This document shows positions 9,755 through 16,426 of a stretch of 64,000 nt of DNA, one piece after another (the stretch's first letter is position 1; each line of letters begins with the position of its first letter). Below the pieces are notes generated by a model. That model was not told the origin of the DNA, made no database searches, and saw only the letters and a list, made by a program, of their open reading frames with translations. The stretch covers positions 1 to 64,000 of the forward strand of contig DAIQOA010000001.1 of the NCBI GenBank assembly GCA_036788095.1, read 5' to 3'. Source of the stretch: Anaerohabitans sp036788095. GTDB taxonomy: Bacteria; Zhuqueibacterota; Zhuqueibacteria; Residuimicrobiales; Residuimicrobiaceae. A program made the position numbers and the translations under genes.

Positions 9755-9897
9755 CGAAAACGAGGGGGCGATGCCGCAACCGCCGTCGCCACGCCTGGTT
9801 TCGGTCGTTGGTTGGTCCAGCCGGGTTAGCTAACGGTTCTAACTCTATTTATTTTATGCTGATTACGCCGGCGGCCAATGCGACCGCGCGCGAGTTC

Positions 9898-9926
9898 TTG
9901 ACTTTGAGGCTAAATATGTGTAATTT
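9898..9926 (+). promoter_or_regulatory. Promoter of the pst operon
   Basis: TTGACT (9898-9903) and TAATTT (9921-9926) are spaced by 17 bp and lie 25 bp upstream of the pstS ATG at 9952. I saw no convincing repeat of an enterobacterial Pho box in the 255-bp phoU-pstS intergenic region. Confidence 0.7.
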
Positions 9927-9951
9927 GCTGCGGCGAATAATGAGGGAACCT

Positions 9952-10743
9952 ATGCGCAGAGCCTTTGCAGTATTTGTCTTTGTGATGTCCTTTGCTCTTA
10001 CATCCGCTTGCGGCAACCGGCGCAGTTCGATCACCGTGGCCGGTTCCACTGCTTTTCAGCCCTTTGCGGAAAAGCTGGCTGATCAGTTTATGACCAACCG
10101 GCCCACGGCGAACATCATTGTGCAGGGCGGCGGCTCCGCAGTGGGCATCCAGTCCACGCTGTCAGGAACAGCCCAGATCGGCATGGCTGATCTGGTCACT
10201 CTGCCTGAGGAGGCAAAGGGACTACAGGCCACGGAGGTAGCCCGGGACGGCATCGCGGTGGTGGTGCATCCGTCCAACCGCATCAACGACCTGACGATGG
10301 ACCAGCTGCGCCGAATCTTTAACGGATCGATCCGCAACTGGCGCGATCTCGGCGGCGGCTACGGCGTCATCACCGTCGTTTCCCGCGAGGCTGGATCGGG
10401 CACGCGCATTTCCTATGAACAGATCGTCGGCGATCTCTTGTTGACCAAAGAGGCCATTGTTCAGGATTCCAACGGCACAATCAGAGAGACCGTGGCCAAT
10501 GATCCCAACGCCGTTGGTTATCTGTCGCACGGGTTGCTTAACGAAAAAATCAAAGCGGTGACCATCGATGGCGTGGCGTGTACCAACGAAGCCATTCAAA
10601 GCAATCAGTACGCGCTGGCGCGGCCGATCTTTTTGCTCACCCGTGTCGAGCCGATGCCCGACACTCAGGCGTTTATCGATTACATTCTCTCCGCAGAAGG
10701 TCAGCAAACCATTCAATCCAGCGGTCTCATTCCGGTTAAGTAG
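9952..10743 (+). CDS. pstS: Phosphate-binding lipoprotein PstS
   Basis: The substrate-binding component of the high-affinity phosphate ABC transporter. From ATG 9952 it is 263 residues with a lipoprotein signal (FALTSACG, Cys near residue 17), followed by ITVAGSTAFQPFAE and later SREAGSGTR, the two phosphate-contacting loops of the family. Other family features are GGGSAVGIQ and VGYLSHGLL. Longer in-frame starts exist back to 9715, but they precede the lipoprotein signal and the promoter, so 9952 is preferred, with AGGGAAC upstream. First gene of pstSCAB1B2. Confidence 0.93.
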   Translation: MRRAFAVFVFVMSFALTSACGNRRSSITVAGSTAFQPFAEKLADQFMTNRPTANIIVQGGGSAVGIQSTLSGTAQIGMADLVTLPEEAKGLQATEVARDGIAVVVHPSNRINDLTMDQLRRIFNGSIRNWRDLGGGYGVITVVSREAGSGTRISYEQIVGDLLLTKEAIVQDSNGTIRETVANDPNAVGYLSHGLLNEKIKAVTIDGVACTNEAIQSNQYALARPIFLLTRVEPMPDTQAFIDYILSAEGQQTIQSSGLIPVK

Positions 10744-10751
10744 CGAGCGCC

Positions 10752-11615
10752 ATGAAACCATATAGCCTGGGAGAAAAAGGCGTTCAGTACATTTTGACCG
10801 CCATCGCTTTTTCCGCGTTGTTCGGGCTGTTGCTGATTGCGCTGTTTATCCTCAAAGAGGGCCTGCCGTTTCTGACGCAGGTGGGCTTGAAGGATTTCAT
10901 TTTCGCCCACGACTGGGAACCGCAGGGCGGCAAATTCGGCATCTATCCCATGATCATCGCCTCTCTGTGGGTGACCTTTGGCGCCATGTTGATCGGCGCG
11001 CCGCTGGGCATCGCCTGTGCGGTCTTTCTCACCGAATTCGTTCCCCGGCCGGTGATGCACACCATCAAGCCCATGATCGAACTCTTGGCCGGCATCCCCT
11101 CGGTCATTTACGGTTTTATCGGCGTCATTGTTCTGGCGCCGCTGATCCGCACGCATCTGGGCGGCCCGGGACTTTCGCTGCTGGCCGCCTCCATCATTCT
11201 CGGCATTATGATCCTGCCCACCATCATCAGTATCTCTACGGATGCGATCAGCGCAGTGCCCACTTCTTTTCGCGAAGGCTCCCGGGCCTTGGGCGCCACC
11301 CGCTGGCAGACGGTTTATATGGTGGTGTTAAAGGCCGCGCGATCCGGCATCATTTCCGGCGTCATCCTCGGCATGGGAAGGGCCATCGGCGAAACCATGG
11401 CGGTCATCATGGTGGCGGGCAACGCGGTCAAGCTGCCGGGCACAGCCCTGGATTCCGTGCGCACGTTGACGGCCAACATCGCCCTGGAGATGGGTTATGC
11501 TGTCGGGATGCACCGCAGTGCACTGTTCGCCACCGGTGTGGTGCTTTTTATCTTTATCATGGTGTTGAACACCCTGGCCGGCGCTTTTGTCAAACGGGAG
11601 ATACGCCGGCGATGA
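10752..11615 (+). CDS. pstC: Phosphate ABC transporter permease PstC
   Basis: A 287-residue inner-membrane permease. It has the N-terminal segment LTAIAFSALFGLLLIALFIL, about six transmembrane helices, and the PLGIACAVFLTEF and ELLAGIPSVIYGFIG sequences typical of PstC. The EAA-like loop is REGSRALGATRWQTVYMVVLKAA, which contacts the ATPase coupling helix. It begins 8 bp after pstS and overlaps pstA by an ATGA junction. It is about 30 residues shorter than E. coli PstC. Confidence 0.94.
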   Translation: MKPYSLGEKGVQYILTAIAFSALFGLLLIALFILKEGLPFLTQVGLKDFIFAHDWEPQGGKFGIYPMIIASLWVTFGAMLIGAPLGIACAVFLTEFVPRPVMHTIKPMIELLAGIPSVIYGFIGVIVLAPLIRTHLGGPGLSLLAASIILGIMILPTIISISTDAISAVPTSFREGSRALGATRWQTVYMVVLKAARSGIISGVILGMGRAIGETMAVIMVAGNAVKLPGTALDSVRTLTANIALEMGYAVGMHRSALFATGVVLFIFIMVLNTLAGAFVKREIRRR

Positions 11616-12451
11616 TGCGGATTCCTGCAAAAGTCAGCCAGGTTGTGGCGGCGGCCGTGATGGCGCTGGCGACCTTGCTCACCCTGGCGGTGCTGGTCTT
11701 TATCGTGGTCTTTATTCTGGAAAAAGGGTTGCCGATTCTGAACCGTACTTTTCTTTTCAGCGCCCCCCGTGATATGGGCAAGGCCGGCGGCATTTTCCCC
11801 ACCATTCTGGCGACCATCATCCTGCCGCTGCTGGCCATTGCGCTAGCCCTGCCGTTGGGCGTCGGCACAGCCATCTATCTCACCGAATACACCCGGGAGA
11901 GCCGTATGACGCGCATTATCCGTTTTGGCAACGATTGTCTGGCCGGCATCCCTTCCATTATTTTCGGCCTGTTCGGGTTTCTCTTTTTCGTCACTTTGCT
12001 GGAGATGGGCTGGTCGCTGCTGTCCGGCGGGCTGACCCTGGCGTTGATGATTTTGCCCACCATCATCCGCACCTCTGAGGAGGCGATCAAATCAGTGCCG
12101 ACCTCCTATCGCGAGGTCAGTTTTTCGCTGGGCGCCACCCGCTGGCGCACCATTCAGCGGGTGGTGTTGCCCAACGCTCTACCCGGCATTTTGACCGGCG
12201 TGATGTTGGGCATCGGCCGATCCATCGGCGAGACCGCGGCGTTGATCTTTACCGCCGGCTCTTCGCTGCGTCTGCCGCAATCGCTGTTCGATTCCTCGCG
12301 CACCATGTCCGTCCACTTTTACATTCTGGCGCGCGAAGGGCTGTCCACGGAAAACGCCTATGGCACAGCGGCGGTTTTGATCCTGTCGGTGCTGTCGGTC
12401 AATGCCGTGGCCTACTATCTTATGCACCGTTATATGAAAAAAAATGCGTAG
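11612..12451 (+). CDS. pstA: Phosphate ABC transporter permease PstA
   Basis: The second Pst permease, 279 residues from the ATG overlapping the pstC stop (ATGA at 11612-11615). It has predicted helices throughout, LGVGTAIYLTEY, CLAGIPSIIFGLFGFLFFV, and the EAA loop REVSFSLGATRWRTIQRVVLPNALPG. The paired non-identical permeases PstC and PstA already break symmetry in the membrane part, which matters for the two different ATPases that follow. An open frame extends upstream through pstC to 10967 but is only a shadow of it. Confidence 0.94.
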   Translation: MMRIPAKVSQVVAAAVMALATLLTLAVLVFIVVFILEKGLPILNRTFLFSAPRDMGKAGGIFPTILATIILPLLAIALALPLGVGTAIYLTEYTRESRMTRIIRFGNDCLAGIPSIIFGLFGFLFFVTLLEMGWSLLSGGLTLALMILPTIIRTSEEAIKSVPTSYREVSFSLGATRWRTIQRVVLPNALPGILTGVMLGIGRSIGETAALIFTAGSSLRLPQSLFDSSRTMSVHFYILAREGLSTENAYGTAAVLILSVLSVNAVAYYLMHRYMKKNA

Positions 12452-12496
12452 CCTTTGCTCACAGTCGCAACCGGCGACGGGCCCTTCGACCGCGGG

Positions 12497-13258
12497 ATGA
12501 TCATGAACGCCAAATTCACTTTATCGCAATTCAGCGCCTATTATGGTTCGCATCGCGCGCTGCAGCAGATCGATCTGCTTATTCCGCCACGGCGAATCCT
12601 TGGCATCATCGGACCTGCCGGCTCGGGCAAGACCACTTTTTTGCGCTCGCTCAATCGCCTGAACGATCTGACCACCGGCTTTCGCAGGCAGGGCGAGGTG
12701 AGGCTGGACGGTGAGGACATCTATGGCGCGGATTTTGATCCCATCGTTCTGCGCCGGCGCGTGGGCATGCTGTTCGCCCTGCCCATTGCCCTGCCCATGA
12801 GCATCTATGAAAACGTGGTCTACGGTCCGCGCATGCAGGGGATCAGCGGACGACCGCAGCTGGATCAGCTGGTGGAAAGCAGTCTGCGCGCCGCTTTTTT
12901 GTGGGAGGAGGTCAAAGACCGTCTAAAGAGTTCCGGTCTACGGCTGTCCGGCGGCCAGCAGCAGCGCCTCTGTCTCGCGCGCGTGCTGGCTCTCAATCCC
13001 GAAGTGATCCTGCTGGATGAGCCGACCTCAGGACTGGATCCCATCTCTACCGCCAAGATAGAAGACGCCCTGACCTTGCTAAAGGAACAGTATACCATTG
13101 TGCTGGTGACCAACAACACCATGCAGGCGGGTCGCGTCGCCGACACCACCGCCTTTTTTTTCATGGGCGAACTGATCGAGCAGGATGAGACCAAAAAAAT
13201 ATTCACCAATCCCGCGCAGCAGCGCACCTTGGATTATGTGACCGGCCGGTTTGGATGA
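12497..13258 (+). CDS. pstB: Phosphate transporter ATPase PstB1 with degenerate Q-loop and H-loop
   Basis: PstB-family ABC ATPase of 253 residues. Intact: A-loop Tyr (YYG), Walker A GPAGSGKTT (39-47), signature LSGGQ (150-154), Walker B VILLDEP (170-176) and D-loop GLDP. Changed: the Q-loop is LFALPIALP where PstB has VFQxPxPFP, so Gln is Ala at residue 94 (codon 12776-12778). The switch-His motif VTHNMQQAAR reads VTNNTMQAGR, so His is Asn at residue 206 (codon 13112-13114). Both replacements affect ATP hydrolysis or coupling in known ABC proteins. The lesions are complementary to those of the next gene, suggesting an obligate heterodimer. The start is uncertain (12497 or 12503); there is no strong ribosome-binding site. 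Confidence 0.92.
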   Translation: MIMNAKFTLSQFSAYYGSHRALQQIDLLIPPRRILGIIGPAGSGKTTFLRSLNRLNDLTTGFRRQGEVRLDGEDIYGADFDPIVLRRRVGMLFALPIALPMSIYENVVYGPRMQGISGRPQLDQLVESSLRAAFLWEEVKDRLKSSGLRLSGGQQQRLCLARVLALNPEVILLDEPTSGLDPISTAKIEDALTLLKEQYTIVLVTNNTMQAGRVADTTAFFFMGELIEQDETKKIFTNPAQQRTLDYVTGRFG

Positions 13259-14025
13259 GGCTCATGGCAACGAAGAACAAAATAGAGATTCAGCGTTTGA
13301 ACCTTTATTACGGTGCTTTTCACGCCCTGCACGACATCTCGATGGACATTCGCGATCGTCATATCACCGCGCTGATCGGACCCTCCGGCTGCGGCAAATC
13401 AACCTTGGTGCGCAGCCTCAACCGGATGAACGATCTGATCAGCGGCGCCCGGGTGACCGGCTCTGTGCGCGTGGACGGCGAAGACATCTATGCGGCCAAG
13501 GCGGATGTCGAAAAGGTGCGCAAAAAAGTGGGCATGGTTTTTCAACGGCCCAACCCTTTTCCGCTGTCCATTTTCGACAACGTGGCCTACGGCCTGCGCG
13601 TGGCAGGCGTGAAAAATAAAGCCGCGCTCCAGGATAAAGTGGAGCAGAGCTTGAGGGCTGCGTGGCTATGGGACAGCCTGAAGGACCAGCTGCATTCATC
13701 GGCAGTGACCTTGCCCCTGGATCAGCAACAGCGTCTGTGCATCGCGCGGCTGTTGATCATCGAGCCCGAAGTGATCCTGATGGACGAGCCCTGCTCCGCG
13801 CTGGATCCCATCGCCACCGCCAAGATCGAGGAACTGATTCTGGAGTTGAAGAAAAATTACTGCATCGTCATCGTCACCCACAACATGCAGCAGGCGGCGC
13901 GGGTTTCGGATTTTTCCGGGTACATGCTCCTCGGCGACTTGATCGAGTATGACGATACGAAAAAAATATTTACCCATCCCGCCGATAAACGCACCGAAGA
14001 GTACATCACCGGCCGCTACGGCTGA
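13255..14025 (+). CDS. pstB: Phosphate transporter ATPase PstB2 with degenerate signature motif
   Basis: Second PstB-family ATPase, 256 residues, overlapping pstB1 by ATGA. Intact: Walker A GPSGCGKST (42-50), Q-loop VFQRPNPFP with Gln97, Walker B VILMDEP, D-loop ALDP, and switch His209 in VTHNMQQAAR. Changed: the ABC signature LSGGQQQR reads LPLDQQQR (residues 153-160; LPLDQ at bases 13711-13725), so the Ser and both Gly that contact the opposite ATP are lost while flanking QQQRLCIAR is kept. It would need PstB1's LSGGQ to build a working site. Tandem pstB genes are known in streptococci and lactococci; whether those share this split was not checked. Confidence 0.92.
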   Translation: MRLMATKNKIEIQRLNLYYGAFHALHDISMDIRDRHITALIGPSGCGKSTLVRSLNRMNDLISGARVTGSVRVDGEDIYAAKADVEKVRKKVGMVFQRPNPFPLSIFDNVAYGLRVAGVKNKAALQDKVEQSLRAAWLWDSLKDQLHSSAVTLPLDQQQRLCIARLLIIEPEVILMDEPCSALDPIATAKIEELILELKKNYCIVIVTHNMQQAARVSDFSGYMLLGDLIEYDDTKKIFTHPADKRTEEYITGRYG

Positions 14026-14076
14026 GGCCGTGGATCCGGCACGAGTTATTTGTACCGCTTCTCGGCCGGGAGCCGC

Positions 14077-14937
14077 TCACTCGAGAGGGGTGAGCAGGAC
14101 GTTGTCTTTTATTTCGACCAGCCCCCATTTGCGGTAATCCCCGTTGTTCATCACCGGAATCGCCCTGCCGATTTGATAGATCTCTTGTCGATGATAATGG
14201 CCATGCAGCACCAGATCCGGATGAAAGCGGTCGAGGAGGGCGACCAGCTCTCGGCGGTTGATCAATCTGGTTGCGGCGGCGAACAGCCGGCCTTCCCGAC
14301 GGCTCACCACCGAAGCGGGCAGCAGATGGTGGTGCAGCACAACGATTTTAAACCGGCTGGCCAACGCTTCGTGCGCCAGGATGCGTTCGGCGCTGCCGGG
14401 ATCCACATAGCCGTTGGAGCAGAAAACATTGCGGCTGATGCGCGGCAGGCAGCGATTGGAATCCAACACAATCAGAGCAACCCGTTCGTCTAAAAGTTTG
14501 ATAAAGGGATAGGGATCAGTTTCCCGGCCGTTCAGCGTCAGGATGGAGCGAAAGGCATTGCGAAAGCTGTGGATGAAGAAGGAGACATCCTTCTCATAAT
14601 GCGGCTGATCATAGGCGTGTATTTTCATGGCCGTGCGCGGGACCTGGCGCCATTTGCGGTAAAAGTCGCCGCCGGCGTGAAAATCTTTAAAGAAAAAATA
14701 ATAGAGATCGTGATTGCCGGGCAGAACGGTCAAACGGTCGGAGGTGGAAAAACCGCTGCGGCGCAGCAACGCGGCCAGGGCGCGGAATTCTTCCGCGCGG
14801 CCGCTCTGACTCAGATCCCCGCTGAGGATCAGATGATCCGGATCGGCGCGCTGGATCTGGATCAGTCGGCGTTCCACCCAAGCGTCCCGTTCGGCGGAAA
14901 AGCCGTAATGCAGGTCAGACAGATGGGCGATCTTCAT
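14077..14937 (-). CDS. Calcineurin-like metallophosphoesterase
   Basis: A 286-residue cytoplasmic enzyme carrying the complete binuclear metallophosphoesterase motif series: HLSDLHYG near the start, LSGDLSQSGR, LPGNHDLYYF, a later VVLHHHLLP, and LVLHGHYHRQ. The substrate is unknown; the family includes phosphodiesterases, UDP-sugar hydrolases and nucleases. It follows a small membrane protein gene by 19 bp on the minus strand, probably one operon. It is convergent with pstB2. Confidence 0.9.
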   Translation of the reverse strand: MKIAHLSDLHYGFSAERDAWVERRLIQIQRADPDHLILSGDLSQSGRAEEFRALAALLRRSGFSTSDRLTVLPGNHDLYYFFFKDFHAGGDFYRKWRQVPRTAMKIHAYDQPHYEKDVSFFIHSFRNAFRSILTLNGRETDPYPFIKLLDERVALIVLDSNRCLPRISRNVFCSNGYVDPGSAERILAHEALASRFKIVVLHHHLLPASVVSRREGRLFAAATRLINRRELVALLDRFHPDLVLHGHYHRQEIYQIGRAIPVMNNGDYRKWGLVEIKDNVLLTPLE

Positions 14938-14956
14938 CGGGCTGGATTCGACCAGG

Positions 14957-15373
14957 TTAACCGAAACAGAGGATTTTGATCACATAGATGAGAATCCCGG
15001 CCATTGTGAAAAAAAGCACATCCTGCAGACGATCCCAGAACATGAGGATCTTTAAATCCACTTCCTTCCATTGCTCCCACTCCCGGATGACGCCGAGGAG
15101 AAAGCCGCTCAATCCGGCGGTAATCAATGAAGGCCAGAGAAAAACCGGCAGCAAAATCACCGCGCTGTGCACCATATGCAGCGCCTGATCCAGCACGTTG
15201 ATCCAACCGCTGTGTTTGGGACGCCATGGATGCCGGTAGGCCAAGATGTTGAGCACTTTATGGTATTCGGGATCCGGCAGCTTTTTCAGCTGTTTTTCGA
15301 CCCGGTCCGCCACTTTTTCCAAATCCGGCGGCGCCGCGCCATAGAAAATGCGATAGTGCTCGGGTTTCTGCAT
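14957..15373 (-). CDS. Small membrane protein of unknown function
   Basis: A 138-residue protein starting at ATG 15373, preceded by GAGGTGA. The N-terminal 60 residues are soluble and charged (VADRVEKQLKKLPDPEYHKV). Two hydrophobic segments follow, around ALHMVHSAVILLPVFLWPSL and DVLFFTMAGILIYVIKIL, suggesting two transmembrane helices. Sharing a transcript with the metallophosphoesterase hints at a functional link, but no family was recognised. Confidence 0.6.
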   Translation of the reverse strand: MQKPEHYRIFYGAAPPDLEKVADRVEKQLKKLPDPEYHKVLNILAYRHPWRPKHSGWINVLDQALHMVHSAVILLPVFLWPSLITAGLSGFLLGVIREWEQWKEVDLKILMFWDRLQDVLFFTMAGILIYVIKILCFG

Positions 15374-15532
15374 GGTCTCACCTCTTCGGACTATATGAGC
15401 AGACTCAAAGCAGGGCGCCAGGATGCCGTTCAGCCACCCTGTACAATTTAAAAACCGCGGCATGATTTCAAAGCATTTTCTTTCACGACCCTTTGGCCTG
15501 TCCCCGCGGGCTCAGAGTTTTGGACTTTTCTC

Positions 15533-15561
15533 TTGATTTTTGCCGGCCGAATACCTAATTT
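15533..15561 (+). promoter_or_regulatory. Promoter upstream of the 15681 membrane protein gene
   Basis: TTGATT (15533-15538) and TAATTT (15556-15561) with 17 bp between them, 119 bp upstream of the ATG at 15681. Confidence 0.55.
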
Positions 15562-15680
15562 GATTTGCATTTTTTTACCCCGCAGAGCCGGGACCATGAG
15601 ACGCATGGCAGCGGACCAGGGTACTTACGGCCGTTACCTTTTAGGCTCTGCCCGGGGCGAGCGAGGGAGAAGGCAAGGTC

Positions 15681-16082
15681 ATGAAAGCGAAGAAATTTTT
15701 CTGGATCGGCACGGTGCTGTTTCTCTTGGCCCTGGCCGTTTTTGTTTGGTGGCGATATTATTTCGTGTTCGGCGAAGGGGTTAAGGCCGGCAATTTAAAT
15801 TTTCTGGTGAAAAAAGGCTATGTGTTCAAGACCTGGGAAGGCCGTCTCATTCAAACCGGCTTTAAAACCCCCAAACCGGGTTCTATGCAGAGCAATGAAT
15901 TTGAATTCAGCGTGGTGAACGACAGCCTGGCGCACGAGCTGGAAAGAGCCAACGGCAAATTCGTCGAAGTGCGCTATAAAGAATACCTGCACGCGTTGCC
16001 TTGGCGGGGCATGAGCAATTACACCGTCACCGCCATCCTGCGCATCGAGGATGAGCCGGGCAACTCGGTCTTGCCGTTCTAG
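15681..16082 (+). CDS. Conserved small membrane-anchored protein
   Basis: A 133-residue protein with one N-terminal transmembrane helix (FFWIGTVLFLLALAVFVWW) and a soluble domain facing outward. The segments GEGVKAGNLNFLVKKGYVFKT and WEGRLIQTGF, followed by FSVVNDSLAHEL, resemble a small family common in FCB genomes. As I recall, that family is often mislabelled 6-phosphogluconate dehydrogenase, but it has neither the length nor the Rossmann motif for that activity. The real function is unknown. ATG 15681 follows an AAGGCAAGG stretch. Confidence 0.7.
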   Translation: MKAKKFFWIGTVLFLLALAVFVWWRYYFVFGEGVKAGNLNFLVKKGYVFKTWEGRLIQTGFKTPKPGSMQSNEFEFSVVNDSLAHELERANGKFVEVRYKEYLHALPWRGMSNYTVTAILRIEDEPGNSVLPF

Positions 16083-16245
16083 CGGCAGAGCGGGCTGCTT
16101 TTGCTGCAGCCACAGGCGCCCAGAGGGGCGCTTTGTAATTGTAAATCAAAAACATAACAGCGGGTCTTAACTGCGGACAGCATTCTGATGCACCCGGCAG
16201 CGGGCTATTTGCAAGCGAGACCGGTCTGCATCCACCCCACTTAAC

Positions 16246-16277
16246 AACCGGCACGATGAAAAGGCGCCGGTTTTTTT
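16246..16277 (+). terminator. Intrinsic terminator
   Basis: Stem AACCGGC (16246-16252) / GCCGGTT (16266-16272) with a 13-nt loop and an uninterrupted run of seven T from 16271. It is 164 bp beyond the nearest upstream gene, so it may end a separate short RNA or a long 3' UTR. Confidence 0.75.
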
Positions 16278-16360
16278 ATCGCGATGTCCCCGCTGGCGGT
16301 AACCGCGAAAAATCCCACTGCCGCCTTTCTCCTCATGCGGTCGTTTTCTGTTTTCGAGAG

Positions 16361-16389
16361 TTGACATTTAGAAAAAAATGTGGTAATTT
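16361..16389 (+). promoter_or_regulatory. Promoter of the 16427 secreted protein gene
   Basis: A consensus TTGACA (16361-16366), 17-bp spacer, then TAATTT (16384-16389). An AAAGGA ribosome-binding site at 16414-16419 follows. This is one of the strongest-looking promoters of the window and opens the surface-protein block. Confidence 0.75.
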
Positions 16390-16426
16390 AATCTTCATTT
16401 TTCAGGCGGCATAAAAGGACTCTGCC

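Larger units (their letters stand above)
16083..16426 (+). other. Intergenic region with two terminator-like hairpins, a possible structured RNA and a promoter
   Basis: No open frame of credible length was found. From left to right it holds: a weak hairpin (GCGCCC/GGGCGC, 16116-16131, then TTTG); a set of stacked helices around 16187-16232 (outer pair GATGCA/TGCATC, inner CCCG/CGGG); a strong intrinsic terminator at 16246-16277; and the promoter for the 16427 gene at 16361-16389. Confidence 0.6.

Noticed and set aside
9697..9951. Pho box between phoU and pstS
   Set aside because: I looked for tandem CTGTCAT-like repeats and found none convincing.
10967..11611. Upstream extension of the pstA frame through pstC
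   Set aside because: It is a shadow of pstC. The overlapping ATGA at 11612 and the hydrophobic start of PstA define the real start.
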